From contig BCGQ01000002.1 of NCBI GenBank assembly GCA_001599355.1, forward strand, positions 323,554 to 387,553: 64,000 bases of DNA, given 5' to 3'. The DNA comes from Nakazawaea peltata (lineage: Eukaryota > Ascomycota > Pichiomycetes > Alaninales > Pachysolenaceae). Both the position numbers and the translations under genes were made by a program. The notes beneath the pieces are model-generated. The model did not search any database, was not told the origin of the DNA, and worked only from the letters and a program-made list of their open reading frames with translations. Positions 1 through 10,499 of this stretch are shown here, piece after piece (position 1 is the first letter of the stretch; every line of letters starts with the position of its first letter).

Positions 1-857
1 TGAGGTTTCTTTGTCAATTCCAGTAATTTTGCAGCTGAACTATAGTTGTTTATAGTTGATGCTTTTCTTCTAAACAGAATTGGATCAAGTTCGATCTCCT
101 GAGGGGATTCTTTGGTCTCTTTCGATTTTTTCAATGGTTTATTGAATACTTCGAGGACACCTTCAATATCTGGGTCTACCGACTTCGTTTTGGTGCTAAA
201 GAGCTGCTTGAAAAGCAGCTCATTCTTCTGCAAATAATTGCACATTTGATATATTTTGGACACATTGCATTGTTGATGATTTGAGATATAATCACGGAAG
301 AAAGCCGACTTGAATTTCATCAAGAGACTTTCAATGACTTGTGGATTGATTCTAGAAGCATCAGATACGACATTAGTCAAGGCTGGAGATCTCAGGAAGA
401 AAGATTTAAGGTCGTTTAATTCTTTTGCAAAGTCCAGTTGAAAAGTGGATGGAGAAATGGGTGTGGAAGTGGAAGTGCTTGAGGAGTTTGGAGTATTTGA
501 AGCGCCAGAAGTAGCGCCAGAAGTAGCGCCAGAAGTAGCGCCAGAAGTACTGGCGGAGGCGCCGGAGGTGGCAGTTGACGCGGTCGATGGCGCGGTCCCT
601 GCCGTGGCAACTGATGAGCCAGTTGATACCTTGCCCGATCCATTACCCGATACCGTCCCAGTCTCAGCTCTCACTATCTTAGGCCTCTTCTTCATAGTAA
701 CCAAATCAATCTCATACTCAATATCCTCCTCCTTCTTAACAGATGCGTAATTTCTAACATTTAATGAGTGGAGACGAACCAGTAAACCAGCTGATTTCGA
801 TCCCCTGAATCCATCTCTCAACATTGAATACCTGCCAGGTACTCTCAATACCCTCAT
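1..857 (-). CDS. Probable mitochondrial protein, 5' part only (runs off left edge)
   Basis: An open frame on the minus strand runs from an ATG at 857 to the window edge without a stop, giving 285 codons. A second in-frame ATG lies at 824. The N-terminus (MRVLRVPGRYSMLRDGFRG) is rich in Arg and Ser with almost no acidic residues, as in mitochondrial presequences. It is followed by a Ser/Thr/Ala/Gly-rich linker containing four TSGA repeats encoded by a 12-bp tandem repeat, and then by a helical-looking region. I do not recognise the family. A mitochondrial RNA-processing or PPR-type factor is one possibility, but no diagnostic motif is visible. The gene is incomplete only because the window ends. 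Confidence 0.7.
   Translation of the reverse strand, partial: MRVLRVPGRYSMLRDGFRGSKSAGLLVRLHSLNVRNYASVKKEEDIEYEIDLVTMKKRPKIVRAETGTVSGNGSGKVSTGSSVATAGTAPSTASTATSGASASTSGATSGATSGATSGASNTPNSSSTSTSTPISPSTFQLDFAKELNDLKSFFLRSPALTNVVSDASRINPQVIESLLMKFKSAFFRDYISNHQQCNVSKIYQMCNYLQKNELLFKQLFSTKTKSVDPDIEGVLEVFNKPLKKSKETKESPQEIELDPILFRRKASTINNYSSAAKLLELTKKP
502..549. repeat. 12-bp tandem repeat inside a coding region
   Basis: Four consecutive copies of GCGCCAGAAGTA encode (on the minus strand) a repeated Thr-Ser-Gly-Ala linker in the partial gene at the left edge. The repeat keeps the reading frame, so copy-number change would alter linker length without breaking the protein. Confidence 0.9.
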
Positions 858-1128
858 TGTCAATTCTTTGCTGGATCTCGTATTTGCCACACCTTCCTCA
901 GATGATTTAACAGCTCGATCTTTATTAATCGTCGCTTAGTGAGAAAATATCTATTTACCGTAAATGGAAATTGGGAGTGCACGACAAAATTTAATCAGGT
1001 ACAGCATTAGATTGCCGTATTTGGACAGATTTGGACGAGGCGCACGACTTACGAGGAGGATACTAAATTGGGGGTAATTTATATTAAACCATTTATAAAA
1101 AGCATGAAAACAAAGTATTGAAGAACAA

Positions 1129-2802
1129 TTAGCTAGATTCAGATTGAGCATCGTGAACTGTTGGACTTACGGTCTTGTCCAAAGATTTTCTTTGAGTGAC
1201 ATGACCTTTGGTGTGATATTCCAGTTCAGCAATGGCTTCAACAGCCTCTTTGTAGTCCTCATCGACAGTGACAACTGGTCCTGTGTAATGCTTACGAGCA
1301 GAGAGTAACCACCAGCCACCTGCAAGGAAGAAGACGAATCCTAAAATGACAACAGTGTAGTTCATATCTTCTGGGGTGACAGGGATATAGTTAGGGAAGA
1401 CAAATACGATGGAGACAATGATAGTCCATAAGCAAGCGTAACCCATGACGAATTTGGAGAATCTTCCCATGGTGAATGGACCCTTCTTAACACCCATTTT
1501 CTCGGCATTGAAAAGGTATAATCCAATGACAATGATATAAGACCAGTCGGTAGCGATAGCACAGGCCGAGAAGATGGCATTCATAGCAATGGTAGAACCC
1601 AAGTTGATCAAAGAAATGATAGAGTTGATAGTAGCCAACAACCAGATGGCTCTCAATGGGTTGTTGGTGGTCTTGTTGATGACATTCAAGTTCTTGGAGT
1701 AAGGGAAGAAGTTGTCTCTAGCCAATGACCACATAGATCTAGAAGTGTAACACATGGCAACGGCACCACAGAACCAAATAATGACAAAGGTCAAGGATAA
1801 ATAAGCAGTGGCAGCAGTCTTACCCAAGACATCGTAGAACAATTGGACAATTGGTTGACCAGTTGGAGTGTTCAATAATTTCTCAATATCGTCACCCATG
1901 ACAATAGCAAAGACAACACACAAGATCCAACCCAAGACGGCAGTGGTGGTCAAAGCAGATGCAATAGCCAAAGGAACTTGTCTAGCAGCACCCTTGGATT
2001 CCTCGGAGATTCTACTGGTCAGATCATAACAGGTCATGACCCAAGAGACGTTCAAGAAACCGAACAAGAAAGCCCATCCGTCATCTCCCCAACCGGTGTT
2101 GTTGATGATCTCACCGAAAACGAAACCTCTGGTGTTGTATTTCTCACATTTGACCAACAAGTGGATGATCAAAGCGATGGTAGAACCAATGTTGACGAAA
2201 CAGTAAGTCTGGGTGATCGAAGCCAAGACGTAACTTGGCAAGGAATTCAAAGCAGCATGACTGATAACGATTAAGATGGTAACGGCAGTAGTATGACCTC
2301 TAGTTGGTACGTACTCGTAGTCGGTGTACATGGAAACGATGGCCAAAAGCAAAGTGGCAGCACCGAAATCAGTGGAAGCACACCCAGTAATGGCACCGAC
2401 CAAGAATAACCAACCGTCGACCCAACAGGTAATAGGAGCCCATTTCTTAGGTGTGACATGCTTGATGACATAGTACATACCACCGGAAGTTGGGAAAGCA
2501 GAAGTCAACTCGGCAACAGACCAAGCAATACAAAGACAACCAATAGCACCGACAAACCAACACCAAACACAAGCAGCTGGTCCTCCAGACCACATAGGGT
2601 ACATATATGTGATGGAGATGGTACCCATCAAACCTGAAATGGATAACAGGAAAGAGAAGGTAGACAAGAAGTTATAATCTCTCTTGAATTCTTGCTTATA
2701 TCCAAGTTGAGCCAAGTTGGCGGCATCCAAGTCAAGTGGGATACCTCCATTGGAAACTATCGGCTCTAATCCGCCAGATTTTTGCTTCTCCAAGTCGGAC
2801 AT
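1129..2802 (-). CDS. Amino acid/GABA/polyamine permease, UGA4 type
   Basis: This 557-residue protein is a membrane carrier of the APC superfamily, amino acid/choline transporter subfamily (UGA4, HNM1, BIO5, TPO5). About twelve hydrophobic segments lie between residues 45 and 510, flanked by hydrophilic cytoplasmic tails. The start of the membrane domain (AQLGYKQEFKRDYNFLSTFSF) and the tail (HYTGPVVTVDEDYKEAVEA) both match the UGA4 pattern, where a YHGP segment precedes an acidic DDYTEAV motif. The substrate could be GABA, a polyamine or another amino compound, and sequence alone does not decide. The ATG at 2802 is followed directly by the conserved cytoplasmic N-tail. Codon use looks like that of a well-expressed gene. 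Confidence 0.9.
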   Translation of the reverse strand: MSDLEKQKSGGLEPIVSNGGIPLDLDAANLAQLGYKQEFKRDYNFLSTFSFLLSISGLMGTISITYMYPMWSGGPAACVWCWFVGAIGCLCIAWSVAELTSAFPTSGGMYYVIKHVTPKKWAPITCWVDGWLFLVGAITGCASTDFGAATLLLAIVSMYTDYEYVPTRGHTTAVTILIVISHAALNSLPSYVLASITQTYCFVNIGSTIALIIHLLVKCEKYNTRGFVFGEIINNTGWGDDGWAFLFGFLNVSWVMTCYDLTSRISEESKGAARQVPLAIASALTTTAVLGWILCVVFAIVMGDDIEKLLNTPTGQPIVQLFYDVLGKTAATAYLSLTFVIIWFCGAVAMCYTSRSMWSLARDNFFPYSKNLNVINKTTNNPLRAIWLLATINSIISLINLGSTIAMNAIFSACAIATDWSYIIVIGLYLFNAEKMGVKKGPFTMGRFSKFVMGYACLWTIIVSIVFVFPNYIPVTPEDMNYTVVILGFVFFLAGGWWLLSARKHYTGPVVTVDEDYKEAVEAIAELEYHTKGHVTQRKSLDKTVSPTVHDAQSESS

Positions 2803-4053
2803 TGTATAAATAAAGAGTAGTTATAATTTATACTTGAGAGATGAGTTCGGATCTGTAAAGTCGCGGATTCGTATCTCCCTTTATATACCAAGAGAAAAAT
2901 CTTGGAAAACTTTTCAGTTCAATACAGGAAAAGGTCAAGCGATATAGTCTGTGAATTTATGTAAGATGCAGGTAGGTCCAGGTAATTGCATTAGGGATAT
3001 TAGGGCAATTTAGAGAGGTGGGAGAAGGGAAAAAATGCATAGTAGAGATAAGCTGGACGTTTATTAACTAATGCCTGATCTGTAGGCCATTCCGCAAACT
3101 ATCTAACCTCGGTTATGTCTTCGTTGTACAGGCAGGATAGTCATTGCAACAGCTGCAAATCTTTGCTTACCTTGGTAAAAATAATGAAAAAAAAGGCAGA
3201 TTTTTGTTATCAGTATGCACAATAGGACAAGAAGCAGCAGCGAGAAAAGGGAGATTTCCAAATATGATTTGCCTAAAGGAGATAAAATATACTGAGGAGG
3301 ATGAATGAGAGAATTGGGAGGGGATAGGGATCAGAGGCTAGGGGTCAGAGGCTGGGGGTCAGTAGCAGAGACCAAGGATCACCATTTCTTCAGAGGTGAA
3401 CTGTCCCATCACTCATCTCACCACCATACCGTTTTATAATCGTTGTAGTGTCTTATCACATGCGAAGGGCAAGATTGAAAAACTCTGATTTTTATTGGTG
3501 CAGAATGCGCTTACATTTCTCGTGTGCCCTCGAGATTTGAGAGTTTACAGCTTAAATTTGAGCCTTCCGTGTCCCTTTTTTGTCCCTTTTTTTCTTTTGC
3601 CCAACAAAAAACGAGGAAAAAAAACTGGACGAAAAAATTTCAGGGATTGGAGGGCCTCCCACATTTCCTATTCTTGGCTCGATCCAAAATCACCAATTCA
3701 TTAACTAACCAACTCAATCTAATGCTATTTAATCTCTCCACACTCTACATCGGATCAATGTTTTGATAGATGCTTTATCTAATCTCTTATCAGCCTGCAT
3801 ATCTAGAGGGTCTCCATATATGCCAACGTACCTATCAAACTATACCAAATCATAATTGTTCTAAACCAAATCATGCAAACTCCTTCCTAATTAGGCAACT
3901 ACTTTCGTGGAATTATTTTGGTAGTTGACGAACGACTTTTCCCCTGCTTTTTTTTGCTCCTTTAGGAAGGTAGTTTTGAAAGGGGTGATGACTTATCAGA
4001 TGTTTGGGGGGTAAACGGGATTTCAAAAAATGTACCATGACCCATTTTCAACT
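2803..4053. other. Intergenic region upstream of the permease gene
   Basis: This stretch of about 1.25 kb lies upstream of the permease start. It holds a TATA-like stretch near 2880-2886, a GGGTCAGAGGCT-type tandem repeat at about 3328-3365, homopolymeric A/T runs, and a CArG/Mcm1-like box CCTAATTAGG at 3886-3895. Short open frames within it have no family features. The length suggests extended upstream regulation of the permease. Confidence 0.55.
3886..3895. promoter_or_regulatory. Mcm1/MADS-box-like site
   Basis: CCTAATTAGG is a perfect CC(A/T)6GG palindrome matching the core of yeast Mcm1 sites. It lies 1.08 kb upstream of the permease start. Function is inferred from the motif only. Confidence 0.4.
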
Positions 4054-4461
4054 TTATTTCAGTGCAACTCCTCGTTTATCCCGGAACGTGCGCGTTTTTC
4101 TTCTGTACCGACTTCCGAAAGCCCAGTACTTTATGAAGTGCAGAGCTCGGGTAAATCTACTAATCTCATTAATTAATGCAGCCTCTTGTTGTGTCCCCAC
4201 AAAGTTGGCCAAAACAGGATCCAATGACATCATATTACTCCAAATAGCTCTTGATAATCGGGTCCGCATCCGAGATCTCAGTGTTTTGCGATACGTGATT
4301 CTTGAAAGTCGTATTTTCGATACGCTTCGATGATGCCTGGTGATAGTCGAGAACAGACCTGAGTCAGATATGTATCCATTACTGAAGAAGTTCCTAATAG
4401 CCCTCCCAATTCGTTTGGCTGTTCTATAACGTGAATAACGGGGAGGAGGTAACGATCTCAT
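4054..4461 (-). CDS. Possible small, very basic protein of unknown function
   Basis: This 135-codon frame opens with ATG at 4461 and sits upstream of DML1 on the same strand. The product is strikingly rich in Arg and Ser (for example RYRTAKRIGRAIRNFF and SRMRTRLSRAIW), with a calculated charge that must be strongly positive. I see no known domain, signal peptide or membrane segment. A GTAAGT sits just 5' of the ATG, so an upstream exon cannot be excluded, but I found no matching TACTAAC acceptor. It may be a real basic protein or a chance open frame. Evidence for coding is weak. Confidence 0.25.
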   Translation of the reverse strand: MRSLPPPRYSRYRTAKRIGRAIRNFFSNGYISDSGLFSTITRHHRSVSKIRLSRITYRKTLRSRMRTRLSRAIWSNMMSLDPVLANFVGTQQEAALINEISRFTRALHFIKYWAFGSRYRRKTRTFRDKRGVALK

Positions 4462-4551
4462 ACTACTTACAACATCAAGATTCAATATATATCAAAAATC
4501 TATTATATAATTTATATACAGCCACAAACACAAGAGGAAAAGTATGAAATT

Positions 4552-6012
4552 TTAGTCATCAAAATCTTCATCATCACTCCAACCAAATTCGTACTCACCT
4601 AAAAGGTTTTCGATCTCATCGATGTAGAACTCTCTGTCATCTCCTCTCATCATTTTACTGACCGCCAAACGCATATCTTTGAAGACTGGTCTCATGGAGT
4701 CGGTGATAGCCAAGGAAGTGTTGATTTGGAGTTGAGTTTTAGAAATGAAAGTGTCTGGGAAACAGTCGGGGGTCGAAAAAGGAATTGGGAGTTTGTAGTC
4801 AATCAAAGCTCTAGCCAGAGTTCCTTCCAGAATGAGATTTTCGAAATTGTTGAAACCCAGATCTGGGGTATATCTTGAGATGACACTTTTACTGAAATAA
4901 TGAGCACTTCTTTGAGCACTTGATAACCACTTACCTGTCAAATTAAGAGGTTTATCAGCCCCCAGCTTCAAAAGTACTTCTGTTACCAAATTACGTTTAG
5001 ATCCGGCAGTTAGTCCATTTACGAAGTCAGTCATCGACGGTCTATTGCTGTCATTTTGCAGGAACAACAAGTTTACTGACTCGAAAGAGGCAGCTAAGAC
5101 ACTAGAAGATTCCCATAAAGACGATGAACCTCCATAATTATTATCCAATGGGACAAACAATGAACTATATGACAAATTTGATACTGTAGCTTTAATACGA
5201 CTCAATAAAAGTCTGTTATTCAATGTAGTATTAAGGTCAGAGTCATATAATCCCCAAGTGATGACATCAGTTCTTGGAAGAAAGTCGTCTTTTAAATTCA
5301 TCAATAATTCACTACTAAAACCTCCCCAAGCAGTATCCATTTCAGCTACAAGATTTACTCCAGACAAATTATCACAGGACTCGATGAAGTATCGTACAGT
5401 ATCATCTAAAATGTCTTCACCCTGTTGCAGATCATCCCAATGGCTAGTCTTCTGCATCTCTTGGAATTCCTCGACTCCTAAAGTATAGTCTTTCAACACA
5501 TTCGAGTGCTCATATCTTAACACAGTATTTCCACGACCTCCCTCTTTGATCAGATAATCCCATTTGGGTACCTTGTTGAACGAACGAGGACTATAGATAA
5601 GTCTCATGTAATCTGTCCAATAAGCTGTGGAACTTGCGTCCAACTTGGCATCACTAGTAGCTGTATTCAGATCCAACAGTTTCTGATACTCACTCTTAGG
5701 AACAGGCTCCAGCAATTGGATTTTCTCGACACTGTCCACCAACTGACCATGTGAATCCTGCAGTTCTGGCTGCTGAGCATACTCATATTTACCTAAAGCA
5801 CCATATCCATTCCTTGCATCCAATAAAATCGTCCTCGGTGTGTATGAAACTGTCTTATGAACTGGATCTTTTGAAGGGTATAAAAAGACCGATGAGTCCA
5901 CGGCACTGTTCTTGGCAGAATTGTAGTCAAGATACGATTCTTGTTGGTTATTGAAGTGGCACTGCAAATGACCAGCACTCTGTGATAAACAGATATTGAT
6001 AATCTCTTTCAT
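4552..6012 (-). CDS. DML1: Dml1/Misato, tubulin-like mitochondrial inheritance factor
   Basis: The 486-residue product begins MKEIINICLSQSAGHLQCHF and shortly after has a NNQESYLDY segment. Together these are the signature of the Misato/Dml1 family, whose N-terminus is a divergent tubulin/FtsZ-like fold. In yeast the protein is implicated in mitochondrial DNA inheritance and morphology. Length matches yeast Dml1 (about 475). The C-terminus is strongly acidic (GWSDDEDFDD). The ATG at 6012 gives the conserved N-terminus with no extension. The gene is divergent from SCJ1, with which it shares a 413-bp promoter containing four about 53-bp repeats. Confidence 0.92.
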   Translation of the reverse strand: MKEIINICLSQSAGHLQCHFNNQQESYLDYNSAKNSAVDSSVFLYPSKDPVHKTVSYTPRTILLDARNGYGALGKYEYAQQPELQDSHGQLVDSVEKIQLLEPVPKSEYQKLLDLNTATSDAKLDASSTAYWTDYMRLIYSPRSFNKVPKWDYLIKEGGRGNTVLRYEHSNVLKDYTLGVEEFQEMQKTSHWDDLQQGEDILDDTVRYFIESCDNLSGVNLVAEMDTAWGGFSSELLMNLKDDFLPRTDVITWGLYDSDLNTTLNNRLLLSRIKATVSNLSYSSLFVPLDNNYGGSSSLWESSSVLAASFESVNLLFLQNDSNRPSMTDFVNGLTAGSKRNLVTEVLLKLGADKPLNLTGKWLSSAQRSAHYFSKSVISRYTPDLGFNNFENLILEGTLARALIDYKLPIPFSTPDCFPDTFISKTQLQINTSLAITDSMRPVFKDMRLAVSKMMRGDDREFYIDEIENLLGEYEFGWSDDEDFDD

Positions 6013-6086
6013 CTTGGGTCTTTATCGGGTCTATATCGATGACTTGGAAGCTCATCGAGGATTTTTCAAGGACGAAGAACCCGCCA

Positions 6087-6290
6087 TAACCGGAAATTAT
6101 TGACAAATTCTGTTCGGTTTATCCGATCCCACCCTCTCTTAACCGGAAAGCACTGAATAATCTTATTCGGTTTATCCGAGTACTCCCTCTCTTAACCGGA
6201 CAAATATCGAAAGATATTGCTCGGTTTTCCCGAGTTTCCCCCTCTTAACCGTGAGGCATCTCCACCCCCACACGGTTTTCCCGAGCCAAA
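6087..6290. repeat. Four diverged copies of an about 53-bp repeat in the DML1/SCJ1 promoter
   Basis: The element TAACCG(G) recurs at 6087, 6140, 6193 and 6246, exactly 53 bp apart. Each copy carries, about 27 bp further on, CGGTTT(A/T)(T/C)CCGA, at 6115, 6168, 6222 and 6273. The intervening sequence has diverged while these two blocks are kept, which suggests selection on protein-binding sites. Confidence 0.9.
6115..6283. promoter_or_regulatory. Four CGG-N5-CCG elements (zinc-cluster factor sites)
   Basis: CGG-TTTAT-CCG occurs at 6115-6125 and 6168-6178, and CGG-TTTTC-CCG at 6222-6232 and 6273-6283. Inverted CGG half-sites with fixed spacing are the classical target of Zn(II)2Cys6 factors. 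The factor is unknown. The sites could serve DML1, SCJ1 or both. Confidence 0.55.
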
Positions 6291-6375
6291 AAAAGATACG
6301 TGTAAAAATCTAAAAGGGTCAAAAATTACAAGCATCTTGAAAGAAGAGCAGAGACAAATGGGAAGCGCCTTGGAA

Positions 6376-6383
6376 TATATATA
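6376..6383 (+). promoter_or_regulatory. TATA box of SCJ1
   Basis: TATATATA lies about 43 bp upstream of the SCJ1 ATG at 6426, downstream of the repeat array. Confidence 0.5.
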
Positions 6384-6425
6384 GAGGAAATTGCATTTAT
6401 TTGGAGATTTAGAGAGATAGAGGCG

Positions 6426-7520
6426 ATGAAGTTGTTAATTTTTGTGTTATTGTGTTTTGTAGGGCTTGTATGGGCCGAGGCCGACTATTACAAGATCCTT
6501 GGAGTCTCTAAGAACGCCGATGACAAAGAGATTAAGAAGGCATATAGGACATTAAGTAAGAAGTATCACCCTGATAAGAATCCTGGTGACGAGGAAGCTC
6601 ATGAGAAGTTCATTGAAGTGGGCGAACTGTATGATGTGTTGAGTGACGAAGAGAAGAGGTCGGTGTACGATCGTTATGGAGCCGATGCTGTTAAGAATGG
6701 AGGAGGTGGTGGCCAAGGTGGTCATGGAGATCCATTTGACATGTTTTTCGGTGGCGGTGGATTCCCACACGGAGGCCAACAGAGAAGGGGTAGGCCAAGG
6801 GGTCAAGACGTCAGTACAGAGATGAAGTTCACCTTGAAGGAATTCTACAATGGACTCTCTAGAGATTTCCAAGTGAGGTTGCAAGTTATTTGTAGTCATT
6901 GTCAAGGGTCTGGATCTGAGGATGGTGAGACACACACCTGTGACACATGTAATGGATCGGGAATGAGGATCACCAAGATGCAGATCCTGCCAGGAATGTT
7001 CCAGCAATTCCAAACAGCCTGTGATCACTGTGGAGGAAAAGGAAAAATCGTGACCCATTCTTGTAGGAAATGTGGTGGTGAAGGTGTATACCAGGACAAC
7101 AAGAAGAATCATATTGATATTGCACCAGGTACAGCTAGAGATCATGTCGAAGTCATACTAGGAGGAGCCGACGAGAGTCCAGATTGGGTCACAGGAGATT
7201 TAAAAATTAATGTTAGAGAAGATACTACTCGTGATAATTTGGGTTATGTTAGAATTGGTAACAATTTATACCGTAAGGAAGTGTTATCGTTGAAGGAAGC
7301 CCTCAAAGGTGGTTGGGAGAGGACAATTCCATTCTTGGATGAGTACGACAATACTATTGTTATCAAGCGTGGTGAGAACCAAGTAGTACAACCAGGTGAG
7401 GTTGAAAGGATAAGCGGTAAAGGTATGCCAATCTTAGGACATGATGATACTTACGGAGACTTGTTCATTGAATATCAAGTCATCTTACCCACTCAGGGCT
7501 CGTTAAAGGACGAGCTCTAA
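6426..7520 (+). CDS. SCJ1: Scj1, ER-lumenal DnaJ co-chaperone
   Basis: This 364-residue type I Hsp40 stimulates BiP (Kar2) ATPase in the ER lumen during folding. A signal peptide covers residues 1-17. The J domain follows (about 20-84) with the HPD motif in KKYHPDKNP. Then come a Gly/Phe-rich region (about 91-117), four CXXCXGXG zinc-binding repeats ([32 protein letters not shown]; about 156-225) and the substrate-binding C-terminal domain. The protein ends in KDEL, the ER retrieval signal, as in S. cerevisiae Scj1. CTG codons at residues 68 (GE-x-YDVLSD) and 188 (QI-x-PGM) occupy positions that are alanine in DnaJ proteins. Confidence 0.96.
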   Translation: MKLLIFVLLCFVGLVWAEADYYKILGVSKNADDKEIKKAYRTLSKKYHPDKNPGDEEAHEKFIEVGELYDVLSDEEKRSVYDRYGADAVKNGGGGGQGGHGDPFDMFFGGGGFPHGGQQRRGRPRGQDVSTEMKFTLKEFYNGLSRDFQVRLQVICSHCQGSGSEDGETHTCDTCNGSGMRITKMQILPGMFQQFQTACDHCGGKGKIVTHSCRKCGGEGVYQDNKKNHIDIAPGTARDHVEVILGGADESPDWVTGDLKINVREDTTRDNLGYVRIGNNLYRKEVLSLKEALKGGWERTIPFLDEYDNTIVIKRGENQVVQPGEVERISGKGMPILGHDDTYGDLFIEYQVILPTQGSLKDEL

Positions 7521-7575
7521 TTTAGAAATAGAAGTTTTTCAAAAATAATACACCCATTCCCATTTGTTTATATAA

Positions 7576-8475
7576 TTATAATCTCATCTCTTTCTTTTGG
7601 AGACGTTTGAAAGCCAGCTTCATCTGTCTTTCGAGACGTTTCTGTTGTTTCAGTTGTTCTCTCATTATCCTGACATTGAACCTGCTAGTCAGGTTGAGAT
7701 GACACAACTTTTCGTGACGTTTCAAAGTGTCCTTACGTTTGAATGATTTGGTACAATGTTCATATTCACATTTGTGAATTGTACTGCCATCATCTTTTAC
7801 AGCCGCATGTTGGTTCAGTCTGTGCCTTTTGAGCTCAGCTGGGCGACAGAATCCAATGATACTGTAGAGACAATCGGCCACAGGACATTTACATTTACGC
7901 TGGACTTGGAACTCATCTAAATGCTTGACGAAATCGAGCATTTCAGTGAAATGAGCTTCACAATGGTTACATTTTTGACCACCTTTCTTGGGGTTCAGTA
8001 TGAGTCTATGTAGGATATTTTTGTCGTCTTTCATTTGGTCCAAAATGGGCCTGTACTCTAGAGGATCTTCATTGGAACTGGTATTTTCCATTGGAAGGTG
8101 CGAGAGTTCAGGGCTCTGGACATTGAAGTCAAAGTGCCGATTCACGGTGGGATTTTCCAGGGGAGAACCTTCATTATCGAGGAAATGGTCAAAACCGTCG
8201 GAGAAGGAAGAATTTCTCGATGAACTAGACTCTTCATCTAAAAATAGGGCCAAGGTCTGATCATCCGAGACCAGAGATGGAGGCATTGGCAACTGTATCA
8301 GCAGTGGCATCCAAAAAGAGGGTCCATAATCCATTGTGAAATCATTTAAGTAGCTAAGGCCATTCTGTTTTTGGTAGAAAGAATAATTAAAGGCAGACCT
8401 CTCTAATTGAGCAGCTTCACCCTGTAAAACATACTTGAATAATACTTGGTCGATGTTATTGAAGTCGGCGTTCAT
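7576..8475 (-). CDS. C2H2 zinc-finger transcription factor, unassigned
   Basis: The 299-residue protein has an acidic, Ser-rich N-terminal half, a likely activation region. A cluster of Cys/His pairs follows from about residue 168: CNHC...H, CKCPVADC...H-x4-H and CEYEHC...H-x4-H. A very basic Lys/Arg/Gln helix forms the C-terminus. The middle finger, with its GFCRPAELKRH segment, looks like the fungal fingers in which Arg-Pro-Ala-Glu/Asp precedes the first zinc histidine. I cannot match it to a named yeast regulator. It is convergent with SCJ1, separated by only 55 bp. The ATG at 8475 is the first in frame. Confidence 0.8.
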   Translation of the reverse strand: MNADFNNIDQVLFKYVLQGEAAQLERSAFNYSFYQKQNGLSYLNDFTMDYGPSFWMPLLIQLPMPPSLVSDDQTLALFLDEESSSSRNSSFSDGFDHFLDNEGSPLENPTVNRHFDFNVQSPELSHLPMENTSSNEDPLEYRPILDQMKDDKNILHRLILNPKKGGQKCNHCEAHFTEMLDFVKHLDEFQVQRKCKCPVADCLYSIIGFCRPAELKRHRLNQHAAVKDDGSTIHKCEYEHCTKSFKRKDTLKRHEKLCHLNLTSRFNVRIMREQLKQQKRLERQMKLAFKRLQKKEMRL

Positions 8476-8604
8476 TGTCGGGATTCCAATGTAGAAGTAT
8501 GCACATGTATGTTTGGCATCATATTAGGGATACCTTGTATATATAGGATAAAATACCGGCCAGGCTTAATCTGCAGATAAGACAAATAATATTCAAAGGT
8601 GAGA

Positions 8605-8620
8605 ATCTACGATCGTAGAT
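8605..8620. repeat. Perfect 16-bp palindrome
   Basis: ATCTACGATCGTAGAT is identical to its reverse complement. It lies 130 bp upstream of the C2H2 factor start and is a candidate site for a dimeric regulator. Confidence 0.85.
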
Positions 8621-10499
8621 CATTTATCCGCCTGGAACTATGGAAAGAATAGCATTTACCAAGTAGTTACAATTGATATTAAGTTACGAAGCTGTAATAT
8701 CATGTCATCAACAATGCACGAGCTTATGCAGGTGGAGGAGATACACAACACATTTGTGGCAGAGGGGTATTAGGTGTGGTTGCGGATAAGCTGAGCCTCC
8801 GCTTATAGCCAAAAGAGAGTAGGTATAGAGGTCAGCGAAAGATACATAAAGGTTTCAGATAGTGTGAGTGATCTGACCTAAAGAGGAATGTCAACAACGT
8901 GTATGACGCATCATTTTCAAAAGACAATAAATACCCAAGAAATGGAGTAATATTTCAACTAAGACGGTACATGAATGGTTTCAGAGACGCCCCTCTTTTG
9001 GGACTTAATTGGGGCGGGAAACAGAGTAATTTACGAGGTTGATTAGAGGTGGTGGCTTGGACAATAGCATTTCCTGTCATTCAACAGTAGCGACTTGCTC
9101 AAGACGTCCTCGTTAACTCCTCTTTCATCCTCCTAACATCTCATCCTCCCATACATTTCACCCTCATACTTTGAATAAACCACTTATAAACAAGGTTTTA
9201 AAAGGGTGCAGTGAGATAATCGCAAGCAAAAAAGTCGGCAGGATCGGCGGTCGCAACACTTTGAAGTCATTTTATGGACCGAACCGTCGGTCGAGATACA
9301 CTGACAGTTGCAGGAATTCTGATACACTGCTATGTTTTGTGACTGCATGTCGGCATGAGGACTAACAGTACAAACAGTTAAAGGGTTCAGGGTACATATA
9401 GAGTTACAAAGTTGCTAAGATAATAATAGTGAGAAAGTAAAGTTTAAACTTTGGCTGAATTACAATTGAAGATCGCCTTACTCTGAGTAATAGCTTTAGT
9501 CGGAATAGTAGGAGAAATGAGATGATCTCTGATCCCGATAAGGGGTGGTTGCATCCGGCAAGAAACAGTGACTTACGAGACTTATTGTCAAATAAAATCT
9601 GCTTTTTCCCCACACACCCTGAGCCGTCGATTTCTTTTTTGAGAAACAAATCGATCGGCGCCAAGGAAGCAGCAAAACTTGATAGCAGATCGGAATGTTT
9701 CAGATTTTCACCGGCACATGGCATTTACCGCTATCCTGATACAAATTGGTTTACGACTGATAGGATCCTTTGATTCAACGTCCTGAGATAAGCCTGGCCG
9801 CTATCAGCGGATAGATCCGATTCAAGGCGGACTGCGCCAAAATGTTGGCTGCTCTCAATTTTACATTTTCTGCAGCGAAAAGCTGACTCTCAGTATTAAT
9901 AGGCAACAGATGGCTCAAATAGGAAGGAGGTCTTCAGGACAATGAAAGAACCTTCCCGATTAGGAAATGAGATTATCTTGAGAGCAGAAAGAGGCATCGC
10001 CTCACCAAAGTAGTGCGGTGGATAGGGGCCAAAAGAAGGCAGAAATTAAGGGACATAGAAGTTTGGAGCTCACAAGATTGGTGCTGGCAACATTGAGCAA
10101 CACCAATTCAGGATCCTCATACACCCCCTCCCAATTCTTTCAATACCCTTCTTCACTCTCTCCTCTATATCGTAATCTATCCGCCCATCGCAAAAACTTT
10201 TCACTCTAAGCCTCAGATGGGTATCGTTTTCCTCTCCGTTTACGGCTGCGTCGCATTGATAATACCGTTATTGTTGCTTCCGAGAGGCCATCTATATTCT
10301 TTTCCGGCAAGATAATGTTTTTCCTGCCAGTCAAACTAGTCCAATAGAAAGGCATTGAATAAAAAGAAACGTTGAAAAAGCTTCTATTCAACTGCTTATC
10401 GCACTGCTAATAATTCTTGCATATTATTTATCGCTTCATTAGTCATTGTGTCTCGGAAACTAGGCTACTTTAGCCTTCGATGACAATTTTTCAATTCCA

